This document shows positions 35,485-48,296 of a stretch of 64,000 nucleotides of DNA, in pieces. Origin of the DNA: Massilia sp. Root133 (GTDB lineage: Bacteria > Pseudomonadota > Gammaproteobacteria > Burkholderiales > Burkholderiaceae_D); the NCBI RefSeq assembly GCF_001426525.1, contig NZ_LMEW01000012.1, positions 456,332-520,331 on the forward strand, given 5' to 3'. Every line of letters begins with the position of its first letter. The stretch's first letter is position 1. The position numbers and the translations under genes are program-made. Below the pieces are notes generated by a model. It saw only the letters and a program-made list of their open reading frames with translations. It was not told where the DNA came from and did not search any database.

Positions 35485-36504
35485 ATGAACGCACACCCCG
35501 CGCTCGCCGCCGACGAGGCCGGCCAGGCCGCGTTGCAGGAAGAAGCCCGCAACGTCGCACTGCGCAATACCATGCGCGTGCAGCGCATCCAGGACTTCAT
35601 CTTCCACAAGGTGACCCTGTTGTTCGCCGCGAGCGTCCTGATCGTCCTCGTGGGCATCATCATTTCCCTGGCGATCGGCGCGGCGCCTGCGTTCCGCGAA
35701 TTCGGCGCATCCTTCCTCATCACCAACGAGTGGGATCCCGTCAACGACAAATTCGGCGCGCTGATCGCCATCACGGGCACGCTGGTCACGTCGATCATCG
35801 CGCTGCTCGTCGCTTTCCCCATCAGCTTCGGCATCGCGCTGTTCCTCACCGAGATCTGCCCGGCCTGGCTGCGCCGCCCGATGGGCATGGCCGTCGAACT
35901 GCTGGCCGGCGTGCCGTCGATCATCTACGGCATGTGGGGCCTGTTCGTGTTCGCGCCGCTGTTCGGCGACACCATCCAGCCGTTCCTGAAAAAGACGCTG
36001 GGCGTGCTGCCGTTCATCGGCCCGTTCTTCCAGGGCCCGACGATGGGCCTGGGCCTCCTGACCGCCGGGATCATCCTTGCCGTGATGATCATCCCGTTCA
36101 TCGCCTCCGTCATGCGCGACGTGTTCGAGATCGTCCCGGCCGTGCTGAAGGAATCCGCTTACGGCCTCGGCTGCACCAAATGGGAAGTCGTGCGCAAGAT
36201 CGTGCTGCCGTACACCCGCGCCGGCGTCGTCGGCGGCGTGATGCTGGGCCTGGGCCGCGCGCTGGGGGAGACGATGGCCGTCACGTTCGTCATCGGCAAT
36301 GCCAACGACATCAAGCTGTCGCTGTTCGCGCCGGGTAATTCGATTTCCTCGACGCTGGCCAACGAATTCGCCGAAGCCAGCTCGCAATTGCACGTGTCCT
36401 CGCTGTTCGCGCTGGGCCTGATCCTGTTCGCCATCACGTTCATCGTGCTGTCGGCCGCCAAATTGATGCTCGTCGGGATGTCCCGCAAGGAAGGGGTGAA
36501 GTAA
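35485..36504 (+). CDS. pstC: Phosphate ABC transporter permease PstC
   Basis: A 339-residue inner-membrane permease with about six spans. The ATG at 35485 is chosen over an upstream in-frame codon that lies in the preceding terminator region. The EAA-type loop ([22 protein letters not shown]) that contacts PstB is intact, as is [17 protein letters not shown]. The stop overlaps the pstA start by one base (TAATG). Confidence 0.95.
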   Translation: MNAHPALAADEAGQAALQEEARNVALRNTMRVQRIQDFIFHKVTLLFAASVLIVLVGIIISLAIGAAPAFREFGASFLITNEWDPVNDKFGALIAITGTLVTSIIALLVAFPISFGIALFLTEICPAWLRRPMGMAVELLAGVPSIIYGMWGLFVFAPLFGDTIQPFLKKTLGVLPFIGPFFQGPTMGLGLLTAGIILAVMIIPFIASVMRDVFEIVPAVLKESAYGLGCTKWEVVRKIVLPYTRAGVVGGVMLGLGRALGETMAVTFVIGNANDIKLSLFAPGNSISSTLANEFAEASSQLHVSSLFALGLILFAITFIVLSAAKLMLVGMSRKEGVK

Positions 36505-37370
36505 TGGATGCCGCAGTTAATTCCCCTGTCAATTCGGTGTATCGCCGCCGCCTGCTGTCGCACCGCATCGGCATCGCGCTGTCCGTGCTGGCGATGGCAA
36601 TCGGCCTCGGCTTCCTGCTGTGGATCCTGGAGACCCTGCTGGTCAATGGCTTCGGCGCACTGTCGCACACGCTGTTCACGATGGACACGCCGGCGCCGGG
36701 CAGCCCGGGCGGTGTGCGCAACGCGATCGTCGGCAGCCTCATGATGGTCGGCCTGTCCACGGCGATCTCGACGCCGGTCGGCATCCTGGCCGGCATCTAT
36801 CTCGCCGAGTACGGCCAGAACAACAAGTTCGCCGCCGTCACGCGCTTCGTCACGGACATCATGCTGTCGGCACCGTCGATCGTGGTCGGCCTGTTCGTGT
36901 ACGCCCTGTGCGTGGCACGCTTCGGGCATTTCTCCGGCTATGCGGGCACGATCGCGCTGTCGCTGATCGCGATCCCGGTCGTCGTCCGCACGACCGACAA
37001 CATGCTGCACCTGGTGCCGAACAGCCTGCTGGAAGCGGCGTTCGCGCTGGGCGCGCCGCGCTGGAAAGTGGCGATGATGGTGCGCCTGCGCGCCGTGAAG
37101 GCGGGCGTCGTGACCGGCGTGCTGCTGGCCGTGGCCCGTATCGCCGGCGAGACGGCGCCGCTGCTGTTCACCGCGCTGAACAACCAGTTCTTCAGCCTCG
37201 ACATGAAACAGCCGATGGCCAACCTGCCGGTGGCGATCTACCTGTTCGCGATGAGCTCGTACGAAGACTGGCGCAGCCTCGCCTGGGGCGCCGCACTGCT
37301 GGTGACGTTCAGCGTGCTGCTCCTGAATATCCTGTCGCGGACCCTGTTCCGCCAAAAGAACCCGCAATAA
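36504..37370 (+). CDS. pstA: Phosphate ABC transporter permease PstA
   Basis: A 288-residue inner-membrane permease that pairs with PstC. It has about six spans, [14 protein letters not shown] and the coupling loop [21 protein letters not shown]. Its start overlaps the pstC stop by one base, so translation is coupled; pstB follows after 22 bases. Confidence 0.95.
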   Translation: MDAAVNSPVNSVYRRRLLSHRIGIALSVLAMAIGLGFLLWILETLLVNGFGALSHTLFTMDTPAPGSPGGVRNAIVGSLMMVGLSTAISTPVGILAGIYLAEYGQNNKFAAVTRFVTDIMLSAPSIVVGLFVYALCVARFGHFSGYAGTIALSLIAIPVVVRTTDNMLHLVPNSLLEAAFALGAPRWKVAMMVRLRAVKAGVVTGVLLAVARIAGETAPLLFTALNNQFFSLDMKQPMANLPVAIYLFAMSSYEDWRSLAWGAALLVTFSVLLLNILSRTLFRQKNPQ

Positions 37371-37392
37371 ATCGACGAAGACCCTAGATCCC

Positions 37393-38202
37393 ATGATGAC
37401 CCAGACCCTGTCCACCCCGACGCCGCCGGCGACCAACGCCAAGCCGAAGACCAAGACGATCGAGATCTCCGGCCTGGACTTTTATTACGGTAAGACGAAG
37501 AGCCTGAAGAATGTCAACCTGGACGTCCACGACAAGCAGGTCACGGCATTCATCGGCCCGTCGGGCTGCGGCAAGTCGACCTTGCTGCGCACGCTGAACC
37601 GCATGTACGACCTGTACCCGGGCCAGCGTGCCGAGGGCGCCATCCGGTACCGCGGCCGGAATATCCTGGAGCCTGGCGTCGACGTGAACATGCTGCGCGC
37701 GAAGATCGGCATGGTGTTCCAGAAGCCGACGCCGTTCCCGATGTCCATCTACGACAACATCGCGTTCGGCGTGCGCCTGTACGAAGACCTGTCCAAGGGC
37801 GAGATGGACGAGCGCGTGGAATGGGCGCTGAAGAAGGCCGCGCTGTGGACCGAAGTGAAGGACAAGCTGAACAAGAGCGGCCTGTCGCTGTCCGGCGGCC
37901 AGCAGCAGCGCCTGTGCATCGCGCGCGGCGTCGCGGTGAAGCCGGACGTGCTGCTGCTGGACGAACCGACCTCCGCGCTGGACCCGATCTCGACGTCCAA
38001 GATCGAGGAACTGATCAGCGAACTGAAGGGCGACTACACGATCGCCATCGTCACGCACAACATGCAGCAGGCCGCGCGCTGCTCGGACTACACGGCGTAC
38101 ATGTACCTGGGCGAACTGGTGGAATTCGGCGAGACCGACCAGCTGTTCCTGAACCCTGTACGAAAAGAAACCCAAGACTACATCACCGGTCGCTTTGGCT
38201 GA
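37393..38202 (+). CDS. pstB: Phosphate ABC transporter ATPase PstB
   Basis: A 269-residue ATPase that powers phosphate uptake. Walker A is GPSGCGKST, the signature is [14 protein letters not shown], and Walker B is [12 protein letters not shown], all intact. The C-terminus ends in [13 protein letters not shown], typical of PstB. PhoU follows after 35 bases, in the usual order. Confidence 0.97.
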   Translation: MMTQTLSTPTPPATNAKPKTKTIEISGLDFYYGKTKSLKNVNLDVHDKQVTAFIGPSGCGKSTLLRTLNRMYDLYPGQRAEGAIRYRGRNILEPGVDVNMLRAKIGMVFQKPTPFPMSIYDNIAFGVRLYEDLSKGEMDERVEWALKKAALWTEVKDKLNKSGLSLSGGQQQRLCIARGVAVKPDVLLLDEPTSALDPISTSKIEELISELKGDYTIAIVTHNMQQAARCSDYTAYMYLGELVEFGETDQLFLNPVRKETQDYITGRFG

Positions 38203-38237
38203 TGCGGTAAGATAACCAAATTGAACAGGATGGACAC

Positions 38238-38942
38238 ATGGTAGGCGAGCACTCTTCCAAGCAGTACGACCAGGAACTGGAAGCGATCCGGTCGAAAGTG
38301 CTGCTCATGGGCGGCATGGTGGAAACGCAGTTCGACGAGGCGGTGAATGCGTTCCGCGTCGGCAACACCGAGCAGGCCGACAAGGTCGTGGCGGACGACC
38401 ACGCCGTCAATCAGCTCGAAGTGCAGCTGGACGACGCCTGCAGCCACCTGATCGTGCGCCGCCAGCCGGCCGCCAACGACCTGCGTACGATCATGGCGAC
38501 GATCAAGGTGATCACGGACCTCGAGCGCATCGGCGACGAGGCCGCCAAGATCGCCCGCACGGCCAAGAGCCTGCACGAGCGCGGCATGGTCAGCTTTAAC
38601 CACTACGAGACGGTGCGCACGATCTCGCGCGCCACGGCCGACATGCTGCACGACGCGCTGGACGCGTTCGCGCGCCTGGACGGCAAGGCGGCCGTGCAGA
38701 TCATCGCCCAGGACGACGTCATCGACCACGAGTTCCGCACCATCATGCGCAGTACGATCACGTTCATGATGGAAGACCCGCGCACGATCTCGTCGGCGCT
38801 GGACGTATTGTGGGTCGCGAAGGCGATCGAGCGCATCGGCGACCACGCGAAGAACATCGCCGAGTACGTGATCTACGTGGTCGAGGGCAGGGATATTCGT
38901 CATAGCAAACCGCAAGCCGTCGCGGCCGGCGGAGAAGGGTGA
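38238..38942 (+). CDS. phoU: Phosphate signalling regulator PhoU
   Basis: A 234-residue cytoplasmic protein of two three-helix bundles that links PstSCAB to the PhoR kinase and represses the regulon when phosphate is ample. The start HSSKQYDQELEAIRSKVLLMGGMVE, ERIGDEAAKIAR and ERIGDHAKNIAEYVIY carry the two metal-binding E-x-x-x-D repeats. The stop is three bases before phoB. Confidence 0.95.
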   Translation: MVGEHSSKQYDQELEAIRSKVLLMGGMVETQFDEAVNAFRVGNTEQADKVVADDHAVNQLEVQLDDACSHLIVRRQPAANDLRTIMATIKVITDLERIGDEAAKIARTAKSLHERGMVSFNHYETVRTISRATADMLHDALDAFARLDGKAAVQIIAQDDVIDHEFRTIMRSTITFMMEDPRTISSALDVLWVAKAIERIGDHAKNIAEYVIYVVEGRDIRHSKPQAVAAGGEG

Positions 38943-38945
38943 TCG

Positions 38946-39638
38946 ATGGCGGCCAACACGAGCGTCCTGATTGTCGAAGATGAGCCGGCGATCGTCGAAC
39001 TGGTGAGCTATTCGCTGCGCGAGACGGGCTGGGATATCCGCACGGCCGCGAACGTGGCGTCGGCCTGGGATTCGATCGTGCACGGCAGGCCCGACCTGCT
39101 GCTGCTGGACTGGATGCTCCCCGACCAGAGCGGCCTGCGCCTGCTGTCGCGCCTGCGCGGCGACCGCGATTTCCAGGACATCCCCGTCATCATGCTGACG
39201 GCGAAGAGCATGGAAGAGGACAAGATCGCGGGGCTCAATACCGGCGCCGACGACTACGTGACGAAGCCGTTCTCGCCGCGCGAACTGGTGGCCCGCTCGA
39301 AAGCGCTGCTGCGCCGCAAGAGCCCGCACCTGGCAGAGGCGCCGCTGTCGGCCGGTCCGGTCATGCTCGATCCGGCCAGCTGCACGGTCACCCTGGACGG
39401 CCGCCAGCTCGATATGGGGAACGCCGAATACCGCCTGCTGAAATTCCTGATGGCGCACCGCGAGCGCGTGTTTTCGCGCAGCCAGCTGCTCGACAAGGTG
39501 TGGGGCGACGCCGCGGCCGTCGAGGAACGCACGGTGGACGTCCACGTCCTCCGCCTGCGCAAGGCGTTGAAGGAAGCGGAAAAGCTGATCAAGACCGTGC
39601 GCAGCGTGGGCTACATGCTGAGCGAGAAAGAAAAATAG
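38946..39638 (+). CDS. phoB: Phosphate regulon response regulator PhoB
   Basis: A 230-residue OmpR-type regulator. The receiver has the acidic pair Glu11/Asp12, phosphoacceptor Asp55 (LLLDWMLPD) and Lys107 (VTKPFSP). The winged-helix domain ends with ERTVDVHVLRLRKAL, the DNA-recognition segment. It should bind the Pho boxes at 34224-34263. It starts three bases after phoU; a GAAGGG ribosome site lies in the phoU 3' end. Confidence 0.96.
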   Translation: MAANTSVLIVEDEPAIVELVSYSLRETGWDIRTAANVASAWDSIVHGRPDLLLLDWMLPDQSGLRLLSRLRGDRDFQDIPVIMLTAKSMEEDKIAGLNTGADDYVTKPFSPRELVARSKALLRRKSPHLAEAPLSAGPVMLDPASCTVTLDGRQLDMGNAEYRLLKFLMAHRERVFSRSQLLDKVWGDAAAVEERTVDVHVLRLRKALKEAEKLIKTVRSVGYMLSEKEK

Positions 39639-39651
39639 AAAGGTCGTCCGC

Positions 39652-40944
39652 TTGAATCCTCGCGTCATGTTCTGGGTCCCGGCGCTGCTGCGCCTGGCCC
39701 TGATGCTCGCGGTCGCCGGCATCGCGTGGTGGCTGCTGGGTCCTGTCTCCGGGCTGGCGCTCGCGCTGCTCATCACGCTCGGCCTGCTGATTTCCCAACT
39801 GGCCTATTTGCACAAGCTGGGCGAGTGGCTCGACGACCCGCAGAGCACGAAGCTGCCGGACGGGTGGGGCGCGTGGACGGACGTCTTCGCCCGGTTGTAC
39901 CGCCTCCGCCGCGACGACGAACGCAACCGCGACGAGTTGACGGAATGGCTCGCGCGCTTCCGCCAGGCCATGCATCTGCTGCCGGAAGGCGTGGCGATCA
40001 TGGACGACGTCCTGTTCCTCGAATGGTGCAACCCGACGGCGGAGCGCCACCTGGGCCTCACGCTGGAACAGGACAAGGGCCGGCGCGTGACGAACCTGAT
40101 CCGCCACCCGGAATTCATCGACTACCTGATCCTTGGCCGCTACGAACAGCCACTCACGCTGTCGATCCGCGGCCGCAAGCTGATCGTGCAGATCATTCCG
40201 TTCGAGAACCGGCGCCAGATCCTCGTCACGCACGACGCGACGGACACCGACCGCATCGAAGCGATGCGCCGCGACTTCATCGCCAACGCATCGCACGAGC
40301 TGCGCACGCCGCTGACGGTGATCGTCGGCTTCCTCGAGATCGCGCTCGCCGACCCGGGCCTGGACGAGAAGACCCGCACCGCGCACCTGATGCTGATGAC
40401 GGAACAGGCGCAGCGCATGCAGCGGCTGATCGAGGACATGCTCACCTTGTCGCGCCTCGAATCGGACGAGTATCCCCTGAAGCGCGAGCGCGTGGATGTG
40501 CGCGCCCTCGTCGCGCAGGTGGCGAACGACGCGCGCGCGCTGTCGAACGGCCGCCACGAGATCGACTTCGCCGTCGACGGTCCGGACGTGATGGGCAGCA
40601 GCGAAGAGCTGCGCAGCGCGTTCGGCAACCTGGCCAGCAACGCCGTGCGCTATACGCCGGCAGGCGGCCGGATCGAACTGCGCTGGCTGCGCGGCCCGAA
40701 CGACCTGCGTTTCGAAGTGATCGACAACGGCATCGGCATCGACGAGCAGCACATCTCGCGCCTGACGGAGCGTTTCTACCGCGTCGACAAGAGCCGCTCG
40801 CGCGAGACGCAGGGCACGGGCCTCGGTCTCGCCATCGTCAAGCACGTGCTGCTGCGCCACGGCGGCAAGCTCGCGATCCGGTCCACGCCGGGCAAGGGCA
40901 GCGTGTTTACGGCCACGCTGCCGAATACGTCGCTGCCTGGGTAA
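39652..40944 (+). CDS. phoR: Phosphate regulon sensor kinase PhoR
   Basis: A 430-residue membrane histidine kinase. Two spans (about 8-30 and 32-52) are separated by almost no periplasmic loop, as in E. coli PhoR, which senses through PhoU/Pst. A PAS domain covers about 95-200, then HisKA with His215 in ANASHELRTP, then the ATPase domain (VIDNGIGID, GTGLGLAIVKHV). The start is TTG at 39652, supported by AGAAAGG eight bases upstream; an ATG at 39667 is less well placed. A REPIN-like repeat begins five bases after the stop. Confidence 0.94.
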   Translation: MNPRVMFWVPALLRLALMLAVAGIAWWLLGPVSGLALALLITLGLLISQLAYLHKLGEWLDDPQSTKLPDGWGAWTDVFARLYRLRRDDERNRDELTEWLARFRQAMHLLPEGVAIMDDVLFLEWCNPTAERHLGLTLEQDKGRRVTNLIRHPEFIDYLILGRYEQPLTLSIRGRKLIVQIIPFENRRQILVTHDATDTDRIEAMRRDFIANASHELRTPLTVIVGFLEIALADPGLDEKTRTAHLMLMTEQAQRMQRLIEDMLTLSRLESDEYPLKRERVDVRALVAQVANDARALSNGRHEIDFAVDGPDVMGSSEELRSAFGNLASNAVRYTPAGGRIELRWLRGPNDLRFEVIDNGIGIDEQHISRLTERFYRVDKSRSRETQGTGLGLAIVKHVLLRHGGKLAIRSTPGKGSVFTATLPNTSLPG

Positions 40945-40948
40945 CGAC

Positions 40949-41034
40949 AACTTGGGCCCCTGCCTGCGCAGGGGCGACGGTCTTGCGGCCTGAGGCCCTG
41001 AAACGTCGTACCCGCGCAGGCGGGTACCCAAGTT
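40949..41034. repeat. REPIN-like pair of hairpins with compensatory base changes
   Basis: Two facing copies share AACTTGGG-stem-CTGC-stem-CGACG: 40949-40979 and, inverted, 41004-41034. Each has a 7-bp stem and a CTGC (or complement) loop. The stems differ at three pairs, all compensatory, so the hairpins are conserved rather than the bases. The spacer is 24 bases. It lies between phoR and the patatin-like gene and may stop phoR transcription. Confidence 0.75.
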
Positions 41035-41114
41035 CGCCTGCATTGCCGGATCCCGCGAGATTGGCCAGTATCGGGTTACAATCCCATCTTTGCCCGTTTA
41101 TCAGCTCGCTCCGG

Positions 41115-42053
41115 ATGACCTTCTCCCGACGTTCCATTCTTGCCACGCTCGGCGCCGCGGCACTGCTCGCGGGCTGCGGCTCCACGCCCACCCAGCCGGC
41201 CGCGCCGGTGGCCGCCACGCCGACTCCCGTCCCGCTGCGTCACGTGAAAATCGCGCTCGCCCTCGGCGGCGGCGCCGCGCGCGGGTTCGCCCACATCGGC
41301 GTGATCAAGGCCCTGGAAGCCCAGGGCATCGTGCCCGACATCGTCGTCGGCACGAGTGCCGGTTCCGTCGTCGGCGCGCTGTACGCGTCCGGCTACAACG
41401 GATTCCAGTTGCAGAAGATCGCCCTCGACATGGACGAGACGACGATCTCCGACTGGGCCATCCCGTTCTTCAGCAAGGCTCCCGGCGTGCTGAAAGGGGA
41501 GGCGCTGCAGACCTATGTGAACAAGGCCGTGCACAACCAGCCGATCGAAAAGCTCAAGATTCCGTTCGGCGCCGTCGCCACGGACCTGAAGACGGGCAAG
41601 CCGATCCTGTTCCGCCGAGGTAACACCGGCATGGCCGTGCGCGCGTCGTCGTCGGTGCCCGGCGTGTTCCAGCCGGTCGTCATCAGCGGCCGCAGCTACG
41701 TCGACGGCGGCCTCGTCGCCCCCGTGCCCGTTCGCTTCGCGAAGGAAATGGGCGCCGAATTCATCATCGCGGTTAATATCTCCAGTGCGACCGAAGCGCA
41801 GGCCACCGCGAGTTCCGTGGATGTGCTGATGCAGACCTTCACCATCATGGGCCAGCGTCTGAACCAGTACGAGCTGAAGGATGCCGACGTCGTCATCACG
41901 CCCGCGCTGGGCACGATGGGCAGCGCCGACTTCACCGGCCGCAACCTGGCCGTGCTGGCCGGCGAGCAGGCCGCGGCCGGCGTCATGGCCGACCTCAAGG
42001 CCAGGCTGAAGGCCAAACAGGGCACGCCGGCCCCGCTGTCGGCCGCGCGCTGA
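41115..42053 (+). CDS. Patatin-like phospholipase lipoprotein
   Basis: A 312-residue serine hydrolase, RssA-like. The ATG at 41115 gives a lipoprotein signal (LLAGCGS). The oxyanion loop is LGGGAARGFAHIG, the nucleophile is the Ser in VGTSAGSVVG, and the catalytic Asp is in YVDGGLVAP, so the Ser-Asp dyad is complete. It probably hydrolyses acyl esters of membrane lipids from the periplasmic side. A TACAAT hexamer at 41077-41082 lies 32 bases upstream. The physiological substrate is unknown. Confidence 0.88.
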   Translation: MTFSRRSILATLGAAALLAGCGSTPTQPAAPVAATPTPVPLRHVKIALALGGGAARGFAHIGVIKALEAQGIVPDIVVGTSAGSVVGALYASGYNGFQLQKIALDMDETTISDWAIPFFSKAPGVLKGEALQTYVNKAVHNQPIEKLKIPFGAVATDLKTGKPILFRRGNTGMAVRASSSVPGVFQPVVISGRSYVDGGLVAPVPVRFAKEMGAEFIIAVNISSATEAQATASSVDVLMQTFTIMGQRLNQYELKDADVVITPALGTMGSADFTGRNLAVLAGEQAAAGVMADLKARLKAKQGTPAPLSAAR

Positions 42054-42096
42054 TCGCAGACCTTTTTTGTAACGCCACACGAAAGAAAGACTCAAG

Positions 42097-42504
42097 ATGC
42101 AAACCAAGCCCGTCCTTACCCTCGAAGACATCAAGAAGATCGCCGCCGGCGCCGAAGCCGAAGCGGTCGCGAACGGCTGGAAAGTCGTCATCGCCATCTG
42201 CGACGACGGCGGCCACCCGCTGTGGCTGCAGCGCCTGGACGGCGCCGCCCCGGTATCGGCCCACATCGCCCCGGCAAAGGCCAGGACGGCCGCGCTGGGC
42301 CGTCGTGAGTCGAAGATCTACGAAGACATGATCAACAACGGCCGCGTGTCGTTCGCCCGCGCACCGGAACTGGACGGCATGCTGGAAGGCGGCGTGCCCA
42401 TCGTCGTCAACGGCGAAGTCGTCGGCGCCGTGGGCGTGTCGGGCGTGAAATCGGCGGAAGACGCGCAGATCGCCAAGGCCGGTATCGCCGCGCTGGGCTT
42501 GTAA
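42097..42504 (+). CDS. GlcG/HbpS family protein
   Basis: A 135-residue small alpha-beta protein of the GlcG/HbpS (DUF336) family, full length. LTLEDIKKIAAGAEAEA, AICDDGGHPLWLQRLDGA and GVPIVVNGEVVGAVGVSG are typical. Members bind heme or cobalamin-like ligands or have unknown roles; there is no signal peptide, so a cytoplasmic site is likely. It follows the patatin-like gene by 43 bases and is closed by a strong terminator. Function not determined. Confidence 0.85.
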   Translation: MQTKPVLTLEDIKKIAAGAEAEAVANGWKVVIAICDDGGHPLWLQRLDGAAPVSAHIAPAKARTAALGRRESKIYEDMINNGRVSFARAPELDGMLEGGVPIVVNGEVVGAVGVSGVKSAEDAQIAKAGIAALGL

Positions 42505-42522
42505 TTTACGTTTACGTCAAGT

Positions 42523-42571
42523 CGGCGGGCGTGGTGCGACAGATCGTCGCGCCCGCCCGCCGATTTTTTTT
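42523..42571 (+). terminator. Intrinsic terminator upstream of the carA promoter
   Basis: A GC-rich stem (from 42523, CGGCGGGCG, to 42562, CGCCCGCCG, with inner GCGAC/GTCGC pairing) is followed by a run of eight T residues. It separates the GlcG/HbpS gene from the carAB promoter. Confidence 0.88.
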
Positions 42572-42608
42572 CTGCAGGGTATTTAGAGGAAAAACGTGGG
42601 GCAGGCGA

Positions 42609-42637
42609 TTGCCGGCCGATATAAATCGCGCTATAAT
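42609..42637 (+). promoter_or_regulatory. carAB promoter
   Basis: TTGCCG (42609-42614) and a consensus TATAAT (42632-42637) are separated by exactly 17 bases. Predicted transcription start is near 42644. Confidence 0.8.
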
Positions 42638-42643
42638 TCAGAG

Positions 42644-42789
42644 GTTTAGCCATCACTTATCTGCCGTAGCGACTACCCCACACATACCTCTATCTAGCGA
42701 CCTGTAACACTGGGCGAGATGCATGCCCACACCCTGTTCAGGCCGGTCTGACGTGGCGCAGCCTACGGCGACTTTATCGGGAGTTGCCC
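42644..42789 (+). promoter_or_regulatory. Long carA 5' leader
   Basis: About 146 bases lie between the predicted start site and the carA start codon with no convincing ORF. CTGGGCGAGATGCATGCCCAC-type inverted segments around 42712-42735 could fold. Pyrimidine or arginine control of carAB through the leader is plausible but no known riboswitch is recognised. Confidence 0.4.
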
Positions 42790-43953
42790 TTGCCGCCATT
42801 TTTTTCTGGCCCAGCCGTTCCAGCCATCCTCGCTCTGGCAGACGGAACCATTTTCAAAGGATATTCGATCGGCGCCGCCGGTCACACCATCGGTGAAGTG
42901 GTATTCAATACCGCCATCACCGGGTACCAGGAAATCCTGACCGACCCCAGCTATTCGCGTCAGATCGTCACGCTGACGTACCCCCATATCGGCAACTACG
43001 GCATCAACGCCGAAGACGTCGAAGCCTCGAAAGTCCACGCCGCCGGCCTGATCATCCGTGACCTGCCGCTGCTGGCCTCGAATTTCCGCTCCACCCAATC
43101 GCTGTCGGACTACCTGAAGCAGGAAAACGTCGTCGCCATCGCCGGCATCGACACCCGCAAGCTGACCCGCATCCTGCGCGAGAAGGGCGCCCAGAACGGC
43201 GCGATCCTGACCGGCACGCAGGGCAATGAGCCGTCGGAAGCGCAGGCGCTGGAACTGGCGCGCTCGTTCCCGGGCCTGAACGGCATGGACCTGGCGAAGG
43301 TCGTCTCCGTCAAGGAACCGTACACGTTCGACCAGACCGAATGGAAGCTGGGCGAGGGCTACGGCAAGCAGGAGAACCCGCAGTTCCACGTCGTCGCCTT
43401 CGACTACGGCGTCAAGCGCAACATCCTGCGCATGCTGGCCGAGCGCGGCTGCAAGATCACCGTGTTGCCGGCGCAAGCCACCGCGGAAGAAGCGCTGGCG
43501 CTGAATCCGGACGGCATCTTCCTGGCCAATGGTCCGGGCGATCCGGCCGCGTGCGACTACGCGATCGCCGCGACGAAGAAAGTGATCGACTCGGGCATCC
43601 CGACGTTCGGCATCTGCCTCGGCCACCAGATCATGGCGCTGGCCTCGGGCGCGAAGACCGTCAAGATGAAGTTCGGCCACCACGGCGCCAACCACCCGGT
43701 GCAGGACCTGGATTCGAAGCAGGTCATGATCACGTCGCAGAACCACGGCTTCGCAGTCGATGCCGCGACGCTGCCGGCCAACTGCCGCGTGACCCACGTG
43801 TCGCTGTTCGACGGCTCGCTGCAGGGCTTCGAGCGTACCGACAAGCCGGCGTTCTGCTTCCAGGGCCACCCGGAAGCGTCGCCAGGCCCGACGGACGTCG
43901 CCTACCTGTTCGACCGTTTCATCAGCAAGATGCAAGCCCACGCCAGCAAGTGA
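42790..43953 (+). CDS. carA: Carbamoyl-phosphate synthase small subunit
   Basis: A 387-residue glutaminase subunit that feeds ammonia to CarB for arginine and pyrimidine synthesis. Start choice: two TTG codons occur at 42784 and 42790; GGGAG at 42779-42783 touches the first and is six bases from the second, so 42790 is preferred. [11 protein letters not shown] and [11 protein letters not shown] are typical of the N-domain. The class I amidotransferase nucleophile is Cys276 in FGICLGHQ, with His/Glu in GHPEASPGP. carB follows after 10 bases. Confidence 0.95.
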   Translation: MPPFFSGPAVPAILALADGTIFKGYSIGAAGHTIGEVVFNTAITGYQEILTDPSYSRQIVTLTYPHIGNYGINAEDVEASKVHAAGLIIRDLPLLASNFRSTQSLSDYLKQENVVAIAGIDTRKLTRILREKGAQNGAILTGTQGNEPSEAQALELARSFPGLNGMDLAKVVSVKEPYTFDQTEWKLGEGYGKQENPQFHVVAFDYGVKRNILRMLAERGCKITVLPAQATAEEALALNPDGIFLANGPGDPAACDYAIAATKKVIDSGIPTFGICLGHQIMALASGAKTVKMKFGHHGANHPVQDLDSKQVMITSQNHGFAVDAATLPANCRVTHVSLFDGSLQGFERTDKPAFCFQGHPEASPGPTDVAYLFDRFISKMQAHASK

Positions 43954-43963
43954 GAAGAAATAA

Positions 43964-47194
<3,231 letters not shown>

Positions 47195-47238
47195 GCGGCG
47201 ATGCGGTAACATAGCACCACCGCTTAGCAGTACCTAAG

Positions 47239-47284
47239 ACCACAGAGTTCGCGCGGCTTGCGCCGTGCGGCTCTGTGGTTTTCA
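47239..47284 (+). terminator. Intrinsic terminator after carB
   Basis: ACCACAGAG (47239-47247) pairs with CTCTGTGGT (47271-47279), and an inner GCGCGGC/GCCGTGC helix with a TTGC loop extends the structure. It leads into TTTTCAC. It separates carAB from greA. Confidence 0.8.
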
Positions 47285-47319
47285 CTTGGTACGTCCGCAA
47301 ACACTGAGAACAGAATACG

Positions 47320-47793
47320 ATGAACACTCCATTGACCAAATTCGGCGCCGAGAAGTTGAAGGAAGAGCTGCACCAGCTCAAGACCAAGGAACGCCGCAAC
47401 GTGATCGATGCGATCGCCGAGGCGCGCTCGCACGGCGACCTGTCGGAAAACGCCGAATACGACGCCGCCAAGGAGCGCCAGGCCTTCGTCGAAGGCCGAA
47501 TCGCCGAGCTGGAGCAGAAGCTGTCCACCGCGCAGATCATCGACCCGTCCACGCTGGATGCGGAAGGCCGCGTCGTGTTCGCTTCGACCGTCGACCTCGA
47601 AGACCTCGACAACGGCCAGAAGGTCACCTACCAGATCGTCGGCATCGACGAAGCCGACCTCAAGGAGAACAAGGTCTCCGTCACCTCGCCGATCGCGCGC
47701 GCGCTGATCGGCAAATACGCCGGCGACGTGGTCGAAGTGCAGGCGCCGTCCGGCCCGCGCGAATACGAAATCCTGGAAGTCCGCTACGTTTAA
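47320..47793 (+). CDS. greA: Transcription elongation factor GreA
   Basis: A 157-residue factor that rescues backtracked RNA polymerase by stimulating transcript cleavage. The N-terminal coiled coil ([24 protein letters not shown]) has the acidic tip in [18 protein letters not shown]. The C-terminal FKBP-like domain ends with [15 protein letters not shown]. It follows carB, as in many Burkholderiales. Confidence 0.96.
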   Translation: MNTPLTKFGAEKLKEELHQLKTKERRNVIDAIAEARSHGDLSENAEYDAAKERQAFVEGRIAELEQKLSTAQIIDPSTLDAEGRVVFASTVDLEDLDNGQKVTYQIVGIDEADLKENKVSVTSPIARALIGKYAGDVVEVQAPSGPREYEILEVRYV

Positions 47794-47803
47794 TTCCGCC
47801 ACG

Positions 47804-48244
47804 ATGCTCGCCAACGCGCGCCTGCTGCTGGCCGCCCTGTGGGCCGGCAGTATCTGGGCCGTCAGCTACCTGGCCGCGCCGAGCGCGTTCGCCGTGCTCG
47901 ACAGCACGCAGGCGGGCAACGTCGTCGGCGTCATGCTGACGCGCTCGGCCTGGCTGGCGATGGCGCTGGCCGTGTTGCTGGCGCTGCTGACGTCGCGTGC
48001 GGCGGATGTGGACGCGCGGCGCAAGCGCTGGCTGTATGCGCTGATCGCCGGCATGCTGGCATGCAGCCTCGTCGTCTACCTGGGCCTGCAGCCGATGATG
48101 GCGGCGATCCGCGCAGCGGCCGGGCCGGCCGGTGTGCGGGCGTCGCCGCAGTGGGGGACATTCGCGGCGCTGCACGGGGTCTCGCAGGTGTTGTACCTGG
48201 CCGAGAGCATCCTTGGCGCGCTTCTTGTCGTGAAGGCCCGCTGA
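47804..48244 (+). CDS. DUF4149 membrane protein
   Basis: A 146-residue inner-membrane protein with four predicted spans (LLLAALWAGSIWAVSYLAA, AWLAMALAVLLALL, LYALIAGMLACSLVVYLG, VLYLAESILGALLVV). The W-x-G-S at the first span and the HG before the last fit the DUF4149 family. Function is unknown. It starts 10 bases after greA and is closed by a bidirectional terminator. Confidence 0.85.
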   Translation: MLANARLLLAALWAGSIWAVSYLAAPSAFAVLDSTQAGNVVGVMLTRSAWLAMALAVLLALLTSRAADVDARRKRWLYALIAGMLACSLVVYLGLQPMMAAIRAAAGPAGVRASPQWGTFAALHGVSQVLYLAESILGALLVVKAR

Positions 48245-48250
48245 GGCATA

Positions 48251-48284
48251 AAAAAAACCGGGGTAGCGGCCCCGGTTAATTTTT
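48251..48284. terminator. Bidirectional intrinsic terminator
   Basis: AACCGGGG (48256-48263) pairs with CCCCGGTT (48270-48277) around a six-base loop. The stem is flanked by an A-run on the left and AATTTTT on the right, so it can end both the DUF4149 gene and the convergent yhbY gene. Confidence 0.88.
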
Positions 48285-48296
48285 GGTGAACACGGC

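Noticed and set aside
42784..42789. carA start at the first TTG (42784)
   Set aside because: The ribosome site GGGAG directly abuts this codon, leaving no spacing; the TTG at 42790 fits.
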